Below are positions 16,501 through 23,224 of a DNA stretch of 32,029 nucleotides, one piece after another. The notes below the pieces were generated by a model. It had not been told where the DNA came from. It ran no database searches and saw nothing but the letters and a program-made list of their open reading frames with translations. The first letter of the stretch is position 1. Every line of letters begins with the position of its first letter. The translations under genes and the position numbers were made by a program. The DNA comes from JBBTXJ01 sp964636345 (GTDB lineage: Bacteria > Patescibacteriota > Patescibacteriia > Magasanikbacterales > JBBTXJ01). The stretch is taken from positions 1 through 32,029 of the forward strand of contig CAZWRL010000007.1 of NCBI GenBank assembly GCA_964636345.1, written 5' to 3'.

Positions 16501-17616
16501 TTATTCTGTATTGAGCGCGCTGGCGGTGTAGGTATTACCCGCGTTCCATAAGAGCCAGCCGGCGGTATCGGCTTTGCGCGCGGCGGTAATTTGCGCGGTT
16601 ATTTCTTTTTTGCCGTACGGAAAACCAAACGAAAAATCCTGCAACCACGGACGCAATTTTGCGCGGCGTAATGTGGTGGTAACGGATGCGATAGTATCGG
16701 CGGCGGAAAGGAGCGAACGATGCACCACGGTTTCCGGATCAGCATTCGCGCCTTCGCGTGAGAGCGAGACGGCCGGTAGTCCGCGTTTTTGGTCTTTCTT
16801 CACGCCAAAGCCGCTGTAATAATGACTGGGATACACCATGGGAGAAATATAATCCATGTGCGGTACCGCGTCTTCTAATGCTTGTCCGATTGAGAGTTCG
16901 GGCCGTTGTGTCACGTAGCCAAAGAGATCAACGGAGAGTTTGATGTCAGATTTGTAGGCGCGGAGTTCGTCGCTGAAACGCGCAAATGTCGCGCTGATGG
17001 CTTTTCTTTTTGAGCCGGTGGCGCGAATGGCGCCAATGTTTCCATCGGAGGGATAGCGGATGTAATCAAACTGGATTTCGTCAAAGCCAAGGTCAATGAC
17101 GGATTTTGAAAATGCGATGAGATATGCTTGCGCGTCTTTATTTGCCGGGTCAAGCCACGCGTTGCCGCGATTATCACGCCAGACCGTACTGCCTGTGGCC
17201 GCAAGATACCAATCCGGATGCGCCGTTACCTGTGAGTTATCCGTGAAAACTACTACGCGTGCAATTTTCCACACCGGTTCCGCGCCAAGTTCTTGCACGA
17301 ATTTTTTTAGTCCCTCGGTGACGAGAGAGCCATTGCTTTCTTTAACATCTATTACCACGCCGTTTACTTCAGTTTCATCTAAGAGTTTCGTGATGTTATC
17401 TCGCTTGAGGCGCGCGCTAAGTCCTTTTCCGCTCGCGATGTTGGCGGTCATATAGACGCCACGAATGTCATCGGGGTTTACGAGAATAGGCCGCGATTCT
17501 TCTAGCGCCTGTGTGCGCGCGTCTTGTGCCCGGAAGGCGCGGTACCACCAAAAACCACCGGTGGCGGCACCGGCACACGCAAGGAGTACGATCGCGGCGG
17601 CAAGCTTCCGATCCAT
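16501..17616 (-). CDS. Putative glycoside hydrolase, DUF4015 (GH-like TIM barrel)
   Basis: 371 aa from ATG 17616; a longer reading would cross the -10. An N-terminal signal anchor (LAAAIVLLACAGAATGGFWWY) precedes a GH-like TIM barrel: RGVYMTANIASG, NGVVIDVKESNGSLVTEG, ARVVVFTDNS, WLDPANKDAQAYLIAFSKSVIDLGFDEIQFDYIRYPSDG (characteristic of DUF4015), DLFGYVT, and MDYISPMVYPSHY. Predicted to act on surface glycans or peptidoglycan-like polymer outside the membrane; substrate unknown. A TGT-TATACT -10 sits seven bases before the ATG. Confidence 0.85.
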   Translation of the reverse strand: MDRKLAAAIVLLACAGAATGGFWWYRAFRAQDARTQALEESRPILVNPDDIRGVYMTANIASGKGLSARLKRDNITKLLDETEVNGVVIDVKESNGSLVTEGLKKFVQELGAEPVWKIARVVVFTDNSQVTAHPDWYLAATGSTVWRDNRGNAWLDPANKDAQAYLIAFSKSVIDLGFDEIQFDYIRYPSDGNIGAIRATGSKRKAISATFARFSDELRAYKSDIKLSVDLFGYVTQRPELSIGQALEDAVPHMDYISPMVYPSHYYSGFGVKKDQKRGLPAVSLSREGANADPETVVHRSLLSAADTIASVTTTLRRAKLRPWLQDFSFGFPYGKKEITAQITAARKADTAGWLLWNAGNTYTASALNTE

Positions 17617-17623
17617 GAGATAA

Positions 17624-17632
17624 AGTATAACA
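17624..17632 (-). promoter_or_regulatory. Extended -10 of the DUF4015 hydrolase
   Basis: TGT-TATACT on the minus strand with seven bases to the ATG at 17616. It lies 12 bases from the -35 of the divergent valS promoter, so the two promoters are back to back in about 60 bp. Confidence 0.6.
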
Positions 17633-17641
17633 CAGACAACG

Positions 17642-17670
17642 TTGCCAGCGTGTACTGTTTTTGATACAGT
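17642..17670 (+). promoter_or_regulatory. valS promoter
   Basis: TTGCCA (17642-17647), 17-nt spacer, TGA-TACAGT (17665-17670). The ATG at 17678 is seven bases past the -10. A GGAG just before the ATG is too close to serve as a normal Shine-Dalgarno. Confidence 0.7.
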
Positions 17671-17677
17671 TAGGAGC

Positions 17678-19813
17678 ATGAAACGCAAGTTGCCGTCTGC
17701 CTACAACGCGAAAGAGTACGAAGCCGCGATTTACCACAAATGGGAAAAGGGCGGATTTTTTAAACCCGGCGCGAAGGGAAAGCCATTTTCCATCATCATG
17801 CCGCCGCCGAATGCCAACGGTTCTTTGCATATCGGCCACGCGGTTTTTGTGACGCTTGAAGATATCATGGCGCGGTATCATCGCATGAAAGGCGATAAAA
17901 CGCTGTGGCTTCCGGGCGCGGACCACGCGGGATTTGAAACGCAAGTGGTGTACGAAAAAAAATTAGAAAAAGAAGGGCGCACGCGATTTGGCATGGACCG
18001 CGAACAACTTTGGAAAGAAATTTGGGATTTCACGCAGGCAAACAAAAAGCACATGGAAGGGCAGTTGCGCATGCTCGGCGCATCGTGTGATTGGTCGCGC
18101 GAGAAATTCACGCTGGATCCCGAGGTGATTAAAACGGTGTATGCTACCTTCAAGCGATTGTGCGATGACGGATTAATTTACCGCGCGGATCGCATGGTGA
18201 ACTGGTGCACCAAGCACCAGACCGCGCTTTCGGATTTGGAAGTTGACCATCCGGAACAAACCGACGCGCTTTTTTATGTGCACTATGGCTCGCTCACGGT
18301 TGCCACTGTGCGTCCGGAACCGATTGCGGCTGATGTCGCGGTGGCGGTGCATCCGAACGACAAGCGTTACAAAAAATTGATTGGCACGATGGCGCGCATT
18401 CCTTTATATACTAAAGAAATTCCGATTATCGCGGACGCGAGCGTTGACCCGGAATTTGGAACCGGCGCGGTGAAAGTGACGCCGAGCGTTGACCCGAACG
18501 ACTTTGAGCTCGCGCAAAAACACGGCCTCCCCGTCATTCCGATTGTTGACCAATTTGGCAAAATGATGGAGGCCGCGGGAAAGTACGCGGGGATGAGCGT
18601 GATGGATGCGCGGAAAGCGATTGTTGAAGATTTGAAAGCCGCGGGCGCGGTGGAAAAAATTGACGAGCAGTACGCGCACCGCGTGTCCGTGTGCTACAAG
18701 TGTCATCGTATTTTGGAACCACGTATTTTGCCGCAGTGGTATGTGGCGATGACCAAAAAACAAAAACGAGGCGGGCTGTCGTTGCGCGATGCGGCAATGT
18801 CGGCGGTGAAAAAGAAACAGACGGTGTTTGTACCCAAGCGCATGGAGAAAATTTTCATGCATTGGATGAAAAATTTGCGCGATTGGAATATCTCGCGGCA
18901 GATTGTGTGGGGCATTCGGATTCCGGTGTGGTATAAAGACAACACGATGCGCGTGAGTGAAAAATCTCCCGGCGCCGGCTGGACACAAGAGACGGACGTG
19001 TTTGACACCTGGTTTTCTTCCGGCCAATGGCCATTGGCAACGCTTGGATTCCCAAAAGGCAAAGATTTCAAAACATTTTATCCTACCACGGTTATGGAAA
19101 CTGGATGGGACATTTTGTTTTTTTGGGTGGCGCGCATGATGATGCTTGGTTTGTACGCAACCGGCAAGGTGCCGTTCACCTATGTATACCTCCATGGCCT
19201 CGTGCGCGACAAAGATCGCCAGAAGATGTCCAAATCCAAAGGCAATGTGATTGACCCGCTTGGCGTGGTGGAGCAGTACGGGGCGGACGCGCTTCGCATG
19301 GCGCTCATTGTGGGGAATACACCCGGGAATGACATCGTGATTTCGGATGAAAAAATAAAAGGGTATCGCAATTTCGCCAATAAAATATGGAACATCAGCC
19401 GGTTTGTGTTGATGCATTGCGCTACCGATGTCATCCTGAGCCCCGGATCCATGTCCGGGGCAGGCTCGAGTCGAAGGATCTCATGGGGCAAAGAGTCAAA
19501 AGCCGCGCTGAAACATTTGGACGCCATCACCAAAAAAGTCACTGCGCACATGGACAACTTCAAATTTTACCAAGCGGCAGATGATGTGTATCACTATGTC
19601 TGGCATGAATTTGCGGATAAGGTGATTGAGGGGCAAAAAGCAAAATTGTCATCCCAGCAGGACAGAAAAGAAGCGCAGGCACTTTTGCTCCGGATGCTCG
19701 CCACCATCCTCAAACTTCTGCACCCATTTATGCCGTATGTGACCGAAGCAATCTGGACAGAAATGCCCATTAAAAATAAAAAAATGCTGATAGTGGAGCA
19801 GTGGCCAAAATGA
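17678..19813 (+). CDS. valS: Valyl-tRNA synthetase
   Basis: 711 aa, far shorter than the roughly 950 aa of E. coli ValRS; the C-terminal coiled coil appears absent. ATG 17678 is used because the longer reading begins with TTG inside the -35. Class I motifs: HIGH (His51-His54) in PPPNANGSLHIGHA and KMSKS (516-520). The CP1 editing region has VRPEPIAADVAVAVHP, where ValRS usually has TRPETMLGDTAV, and PSVDPNDFE in place of PAHDPNDYE, so editing residues look altered. A dispersed palindromic element (19431-19482) is translated in frame near residues 585-602. The stop overlaps the uvrD start (ATGA). Confidence 0.95.
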   Translation: MKRKLPSAYNAKEYEAAIYHKWEKGGFFKPGAKGKPFSIIMPPPNANGSLHIGHAVFVTLEDIMARYHRMKGDKTLWLPGADHAGFETQVVYEKKLEKEGRTRFGMDREQLWKEIWDFTQANKKHMEGQLRMLGASCDWSREKFTLDPEVIKTVYATFKRLCDDGLIYRADRMVNWCTKHQTALSDLEVDHPEQTDALFYVHYGSLTVATVRPEPIAADVAVAVHPNDKRYKKLIGTMARIPLYTKEIPIIADASVDPEFGTGAVKVTPSVDPNDFELAQKHGLPVIPIVDQFGKMMEAAGKYAGMSVMDARKAIVEDLKAAGAVEKIDEQYAHRVSVCYKCHRILEPRILPQWYVAMTKKQKRGGLSLRDAAMSAVKKKQTVFVPKRMEKIFMHWMKNLRDWNISRQIVWGIRIPVWYKDNTMRVSEKSPGAGWTQETDVFDTWFSSGQWPLATLGFPKGKDFKTFYPTTVMETGWDILFFWVARMMMLGLYATGKVPFTYVYLHGLVRDKDRQKMSKSKGNVIDPLGVVEQYGADALRMALIVGNTPGNDIVISDEKIKGYRNFANKIWNISRFVLMHCATDVILSPGSMSGAGSSRRISWGKESKAALKHLDAITKKVTAHMDNFKFYQAADDVYHYVWHEFADKVIEGQKAKLSSQQDRKEAQALLLRMLATILKLLHPFMPYVTEAIWTEMPIKNKKMLIVEQWPK
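19431..19482. repeat. Dispersed palindromic element, copy C, inside valS
   Basis: ATCCTGAGCC at one end faces GGCTCGAGTCGAAGGAT at the other, with an inner CCCCGGA/TCCGGGG hairpin. It carries the GCTC...GTCGAAGG signature of copies A, B and D. Its translation gives the odd segment VILSPGSMSGAGSSRRIS in valS, in a helical region where homologues are not expected to have Ser/Gly-rich residues. Confidence 0.8.
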
Positions 19814-21867
19814 TAGATTTCAAATCCGAACTCAACAATGAACAATACCGGGTCGTCACAGAAGGTGATGGCCCGTGTTTGGTTTTGGCGGGCGCGGGGA
19901 GCGGCAAAACGCGCACCATTACCTATCGCGTGGCGTATTTGTTGGAACGCGGCGTTCCGGCGGAACATATCTTGCTTTTGACGTTTACGAATAAGGCAGC
20001 GGATGAAATGTTGCGGAGGGTGGATAGCGTAGTGCGTCCTGAGCGGAGTGGAGCGGAGTCGAAGGGCGTTGGCCCTTCGACAAGCTCAGGGCACAATAGG
20101 ATTTGGGGCGGGACGTTTCATAGCATTGGCTATCGCATCTTGCGGCAGTACGCGGCGCGCCTGGGGTATCGGCAGGATTTTTCCATTTTGGACGCGTCAG
20201 ACAGCAAGGACTTGGTAAAAATTTGCATGAAAGAAGAGGGCGCCGGAGATACAAAATCATTCCCCGGTCCGGGCACGGTGCACGGCATTATCAGTTTCGC
20301 CACGAACGCGCAGATTTCCATTGATGAGGTGCTGGATTGGAAATATCCGCAACATGAAAAGTATGGCGAGCAGTTCCGGCTCATCGCGGACCGTTATGAA
20401 GCGAAAAAACGCACGGCGCAGGTGATGGATTTTGATGATTTGCTGTTGAACGTGGTGCGGCTGTTTGACCAGTATCAAGATATTCGCGATTATTTTTCGG
20501 AACAATTTCAGTACGTGCTCGTGGATGAATATCAGGACACGAACGCGCTCCAATCTCGTTTGGTTGATTTAGTGAGCGCGAAGCATCGCAACATATTGGT
20601 GGTTGGCGATGACGCGCAGAGCATCTATTCGTTCCGTGCCGCGGACATCCAGAATATTTTAGGTTTTGAAAAGCACTATCCGGACGCGAAGATTTTTAAG
20701 TTGGAGACGAATTATCGTTCAACGCCGGAGATTTTGAATTTCGCGAATGAGATTATTGGAAATAATAAAAAGCAGTATCAAAAAGAGTTGCGAAGCGTGA
20801 ACGCGCCGCAAGAGAAACCGGAACTCAAAACATTTTCAGATACGGCTGAGGAAGCGCGCGAGATTGCGCGGCACATTTTAGATTTGAAACGCACGGGCAC
20901 GACGCTCGCGAATATCGCCGTCTTGTTTCGTTCTTCGTTTCATTCGCAAGAATTGGAAATGGAACTGGCGCGCAACAACATCCCGTATGATTACCGCGGC
21001 GGGCTGCGATTTTTTGAACGCGCGCATGTGAAAGATGTGCTGGCGTATTTGCGGCTGGCGCATAATCCCAAAGACACCATGGCATGGATGCGCGTGTTAT
21101 ATATGTATGACGGCATCGGGCCGCAGACCGCGGCTAAAATTGTGGAGCGCGTGGTGGAAATTCCGGATTTGAAAAGCGTGGACACGGAACGCGTGGCGGC
21201 CGGGCTTCCGGCGCGCGCGAATGCCGGTTGGCAGCAGTTTTCGCATGATATGGCGCGGCTCCGTGAGGTGCCTGATAACGCGCCAGCAGGGTTGATCAAC
21301 GCGGTGCTCGCGTCATCGTATAAAGATATTTTGGCGAAAGAACACGAGGACCATAAAGAACGAATGGAGGATTTGGAACAGATGGCGCGGTTTGCGGAGC
21401 GCGCGCCGGATTTGGGAAATTTTTTGGGCGAGGCGACGCTCACGGAATCTCATTCCGCGCGTTTGGCGCGGGATACGGCCGGCGCGGCAGAGGAGCGCGC
21501 AATACTCTCAACCATTCATCAAGCCAAAGGTTTGGAATGGGACGTGGTGTTTATTTTGCGCATGGCCGCGGGCATGTTTCCCAATGAACGGGCGCTTTCA
21601 AGCGCAGAAGAGATAGAAGAGGAACGGCGGTTGTTTTACGTGGCCGCCACCCGCGCGCGGCGTGAACTCGTTTTGTGTTATCCACTTATGGCAGGCGGCG
21701 ACAATAGTTATCTTTTGCAACCCTCGCCGTTTATTCAGGAATTGCCGGAGGAGGTGTTTAAGGAGGTGGATGCGGATGAGCCGCGCTATGTGGCGGAAGA
21801 AGGAATCACCGCCGCCAAAAAACCGCTTTGGGCGCGGGAGTTCTTGAAGACCCTTGACGAGTTATAG
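19810..21867 (+). CDS. uvrD: UvrD/PcrA-type SF1 DNA helicase
   Basis: 685 aa from ATG 19810, whose ATGA overlaps the valS stop; a GTG at 19801 is an alternative. Motifs: AGAGSGKT (27-34), LLTFTNKAADEML, GTFHSIGYRILR, VLVDEYQDTN (about 236), VVGDDAQSIYSFRAAD, LETNYRST, STIHQAKGLEWDVVF (about 567) and RRLFYVAATRARRELVL. SF1A 3'-5' helicase of nucleotide excision repair and rolling-circle replication. A palindromic element (20035-20093) adds about 20 residues (near 76-95) between motif Ia and Ib. Likely co-transcribed with valS. Confidence 0.94.
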   Translation: MIDFKSELNNEQYRVVTEGDGPCLVLAGAGSGKTRTITYRVAYLLERGVPAEHILLLTFTNKAADEMLRRVDSVVRPERSGAESKGVGPSTSSGHNRIWGGTFHSIGYRILRQYAARLGYRQDFSILDASDSKDLVKICMKEEGAGDTKSFPGPGTVHGIISFATNAQISIDEVLDWKYPQHEKYGEQFRLIADRYEAKKRTAQVMDFDDLLLNVVRLFDQYQDIRDYFSEQFQYVLVDEYQDTNALQSRLVDLVSAKHRNILVVGDDAQSIYSFRAADIQNILGFEKHYPDAKIFKLETNYRSTPEILNFANEIIGNNKKQYQKELRSVNAPQEKPELKTFSDTAEEAREIARHILDLKRTGTTLANIAVLFRSSFHSQELEMELARNNIPYDYRGGLRFFERAHVKDVLAYLRLAHNPKDTMAWMRVLYMYDGIGPQTAAKIVERVVEIPDLKSVDTERVAAGLPARANAGWQQFSHDMARLREVPDNAPAGLINAVLASSYKDILAKEHEDHKERMEDLEQMARFAERAPDLGNFLGEATLTESHSARLARDTAGAAEERAILSTIHQAKGLEWDVVFILRMAAGMFPNERALSSAEEIEEERRLFYVAATRARRELVLCYPLMAGGDNSYLLQPSPFIQELPEEVFKEVDADEPRYVAEEGITAAKKPLWAREFLKTLDEL
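20035..20093. repeat. Dispersed palindromic element, copy D, inside uvrD
   Basis: CCTGAGC...GTCGAAGGG followed after a short spacer by CCCTTCGAC-AA-GCTCAGGG: a complete long hairpin of the repeat family. It is read in frame in uvrD as a Ser/Gly-rich insert (VRPERSGAESKGVGPSTSSG). The peptide STSSG is a known translation artefact of such elements in other genomes. Confidence 0.85.
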
Positions 21868-21883
21868 GGTAGTATGGTATAAC
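21854..21883 (+). promoter_or_regulatory. ndk promoter inside the uvrD 3' end
   Basis: TTGACG (21854-21859), 18-nt spacer, TGG-TATAAC (21878-21883). It gives ndk an independent start and a short A/T-rich leader with no Shine-Dalgarno site. Confidence 0.65.
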
Positions 21884-21908
21884 TGAAAAAATATTTATTT
21901 TTTTATCT

Positions 21909-22388
21909 ATGCAATTTGATGGCATCAAAGAAAAAACACTCGTGCTCTTAAAACCCGACGCGGTGCGTCGTGGTATTGTTGGCGCAGTAACAGCGCGCCT
22001 TGAACAGCGCGGTTTGAAGTTGGTGGCGCAGAAGATGATGAAACCAACAGCGAAACTGTGGCGCGAGCATTACGCGCACATTGCAGATAAACCATTTTAT
22101 CCGGATTACGAAAAATTCATGATGTCATCGCCCGTGATTGCGATGGTGTGGGAAGGGCTTGAGGCCGTGAAAGTGGTGTGCGCGATGACTGGTATCACCA
22201 ACGCGCGCGACGCGGCGTCTGGTACCATTCGCGGTGACTTTTCCGTGAGCAAAGCGTGCAATGTGATTCATCGTTCAGATTCTTTGGAGACGGCAAAAAC
22301 AGAAGTGCCGCGTTTCTTTAAAGAAGATGAACTTTTTGATTACGATCGCAGTGACGCGCTTCTTTACATGGATGACGAGCGCACTTGA
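21909..22388 (+). CDS. ndk: Nucleoside diphosphate kinase
   Basis: 159 aa, full length. NDK transfers phosphate between nucleoside tri- and diphosphates through a phospho-His. Catalytic His121 in NVIHRSDS; Lys15 in TLVLLKPDAVRRG; GTIRGDFS (Arg108). The product is the last step to dTTP after thyX, the kinase and dut. It has its own promoter in the uvrD end. Confidence 0.95.
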   Translation: MQFDGIKEKTLVLLKPDAVRRGIVGAVTARLEQRGLKLVAQKMMKPTAKLWREHYAHIADKPFYPDYEKFMMSSPVIAMVWEGLEAVKVVCAMTGITNARDAASGTIRGDFSVSKACNVIHRSDSLETAKTEVPRFFKEDELFDYDRSDALLYMDDERT

Positions 22389-22413
22389 CAACGCTTTTTT
22401 CGTGTGAGATACT
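22385..22413 (+). promoter_or_regulatory. Promoter of the structured RNA
   Basis: TTGACA (22385-22390) overlaps the ndk stop; a 17-nt spacer and GATACT (22408-22413) follow. The predicted start is at about 22418-22420, exactly at the 5' arm of the closing stem, which argues the RNA is a primary transcript. Confidence 0.8.
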
Positions 22414-22417
22414 ATAA

Positions 22418-22638
22418 GTGTGCTTTCGGGAGTGCGTGGTCATATGCTGTTCTACAACCTCTTTTCTAGGGATGCTCATATAGATTTTGCTTTGGCAACG
22501 TCTTGCGGCAACCCACCTGATTTATCAGGGACAGGCAGTGCCACGTTACTTTTGGCAGTACACCCGCAAGGGTTTGACGCCTAAACTCCGGTGTAGCCGG
22601 AGCTTTGGGCTACTATAGTCGCCGCGTGGCGATTTTTT
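22418..22638 (+). ncRNA. Structured non-coding RNA with 6S-like architecture
   Basis: No long open frame. A closing stem pairs GUGUGCUUUCGGGAGUGCGUGG (22418-22439) with 22541-22563, about 20 pairs with a bulge and one mismatch. An internal loop follows; then UGCUGUUC (22445-22452) pairs with GGACAGGCA (22529-22537). A small hairpin CCUGA/UCAGG (22516-22529) sits on the 3' side of the central region, and an apical stem-rich part spans 22453-22515. Closed rod, large central bubble and a 3'-side hairpin are the hallmark of 6S RNA, which mimics an open promoter and binds RNA polymerase. A further stem (22579-22610) and a terminator end the transcript. A 6S identity is inferred from shape; another CPR RNA family is possible. 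Own promoter and terminator are firm. Confidence 0.55.
22619..22638 (+). terminator. Terminator of the structured RNA
   Basis: TCGCC/GGCGA stem (22619-22623 with 22628-22632), four-base loop and six T residues (22633-22638). The -35 of the tRNA promoter follows immediately. Confidence 0.8.
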
Positions 22639-22639
22639 A

Positions 22640-22669
22640 TTGACACAACACGTTAAGCTGTTTCATACT
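22640..22669 (+). promoter_or_regulatory. tRNA-Pro promoter
   Basis: TTGACA (22640-22645), 18-nt spacer, CATACT (22664-22669), ten bases before the mature tRNA 5' end. Confidence 0.75.
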
Positions 22670-22678
22670 TTGGGATAT

Positions 22679-22751
22679 CGGGGCGTAGCTCAGTTGGTAG
22701 AGCGCATGGCTGGGGGTCATGAGGTCGCACGTTCGAGCCGTGTCGCCCCGA
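22679..22751 (+). tRNA. tRNA-Pro (anticodon GGG)
   Basis: 73 nt. Acceptor stem CGGGGCG/CGCCCCG, D arm GCUC-AGUUGGUA-GAGC, anticodon stem CAUGG/UCAUG with loop CUGGGGG (anticodon GGG), T arm GCACG-UUCGAGC-CGUGU and discriminator A. The CCA end is not encoded, so it must be added by CCA-adding enzyme. Confidence 0.95.
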
Positions 22752-22792
22752 CAAGATTATGCAATACAAAAAAAGATTATCGCGCTTGTTGA

Positions 22793-22798
22793 TACACT
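22793..22798 (+). promoter_or_regulatory. -10 of the 117-aa hypothetical gene
   Basis: TGA-TACACT, eleven bases before the ATG at 22810, giving a leader of only a few bases. Confidence 0.5.
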
Positions 22799-22809
22799 AA
22801 CCAATTAGT

Positions 22810-23163
22810 ATGACCATCGTGCATCGCGAAATGGCGGAAGGGCGATGGTACACGCTCACCCTGGCCGAGCAAATGGGGAATATCGGGAGCGATGTGCATC
22901 GTGCTATTGTGTGGCGCGAGCGCGGTGAAAAAGATAATTTTCAACGTGCGTTTGAACGAGCATTGGAATTATTTGATCTGACGCTTGATGATCCACGGTG
23001 GAATGCGGCGCGCAAACGCGAGATAGGACGTGCGCGTGAAGTATTTTGTGATGCGCTGTGGGGAGAAAATGAATATCATACTGATCTTGCGTCGCTCGAT
23101 AGATATTTTCTGCAATATGGTATTGCCGCGCGGGCGAATGTGCAGGGAACGTGTGTGGCATAG
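22810..23163 (+). CDS. Small hypothetical protein (MTIVHREMAEGRW family)
   Basis: 117 aa, all-helical by composition, cytoplasmic, no signal or membrane segment. Notable segments are EGRWYTLTLAEQMGNIGSDVHRAI, FQRAFERALELFDLTL and RKREIGRAREVFCDALWG, a pattern of amphipathic helices that suggests a helical bundle. I associate this start (MTIVH...EGRW...EQMGNIGS) with small uncharacterised proteins of CPR bacteria, but have no function for it. It stands alone between tRNA-Pro and a shared terminator. Confidence 0.75.
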   Translation: MTIVHREMAEGRWYTLTLAEQMGNIGSDVHRAIVWRERGEKDNFQRAFERALELFDLTLDDPRWNAARKREIGRAREVFCDALWGENEYHTDLASLDRYFLQYGIAARANVQGTCVA

Positions 23164-23187
23164 GAGCATATGTCCCGTGGCAATAAA

Positions 23188-23220
23188 AACACCCTGTCGT
23201 CCAGAGGAAGACAGGGTGTT
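23188..23220. terminator. Bidirectional terminator, stronger for the minus-strand gene
   Basis: AACACCCTGTC (23188-23198) and GACAGGGTGTT (23210-23220) form an 11-bp stem; reading on the minus strand it is followed by five T residues. It ends both the 117-aa gene and the RelA/SpoT-like gene. Confidence 0.88.
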
Positions 23221-23224
23221 ATAT

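Noticed and set aside
18404..19417. Long antisense frame of 337 codons under valS
   Set aside because: His-rich, no domains, fully overlaps a confident synthetase gene.
22418..22638. tmRNA, SRP RNA or RNase P RNA identity
   Set aside because: No tRNA-like domain ends or tag frame, no GGAAGGAAGCAGC-like SRP loop, and no RNase P signature sequences were seen.
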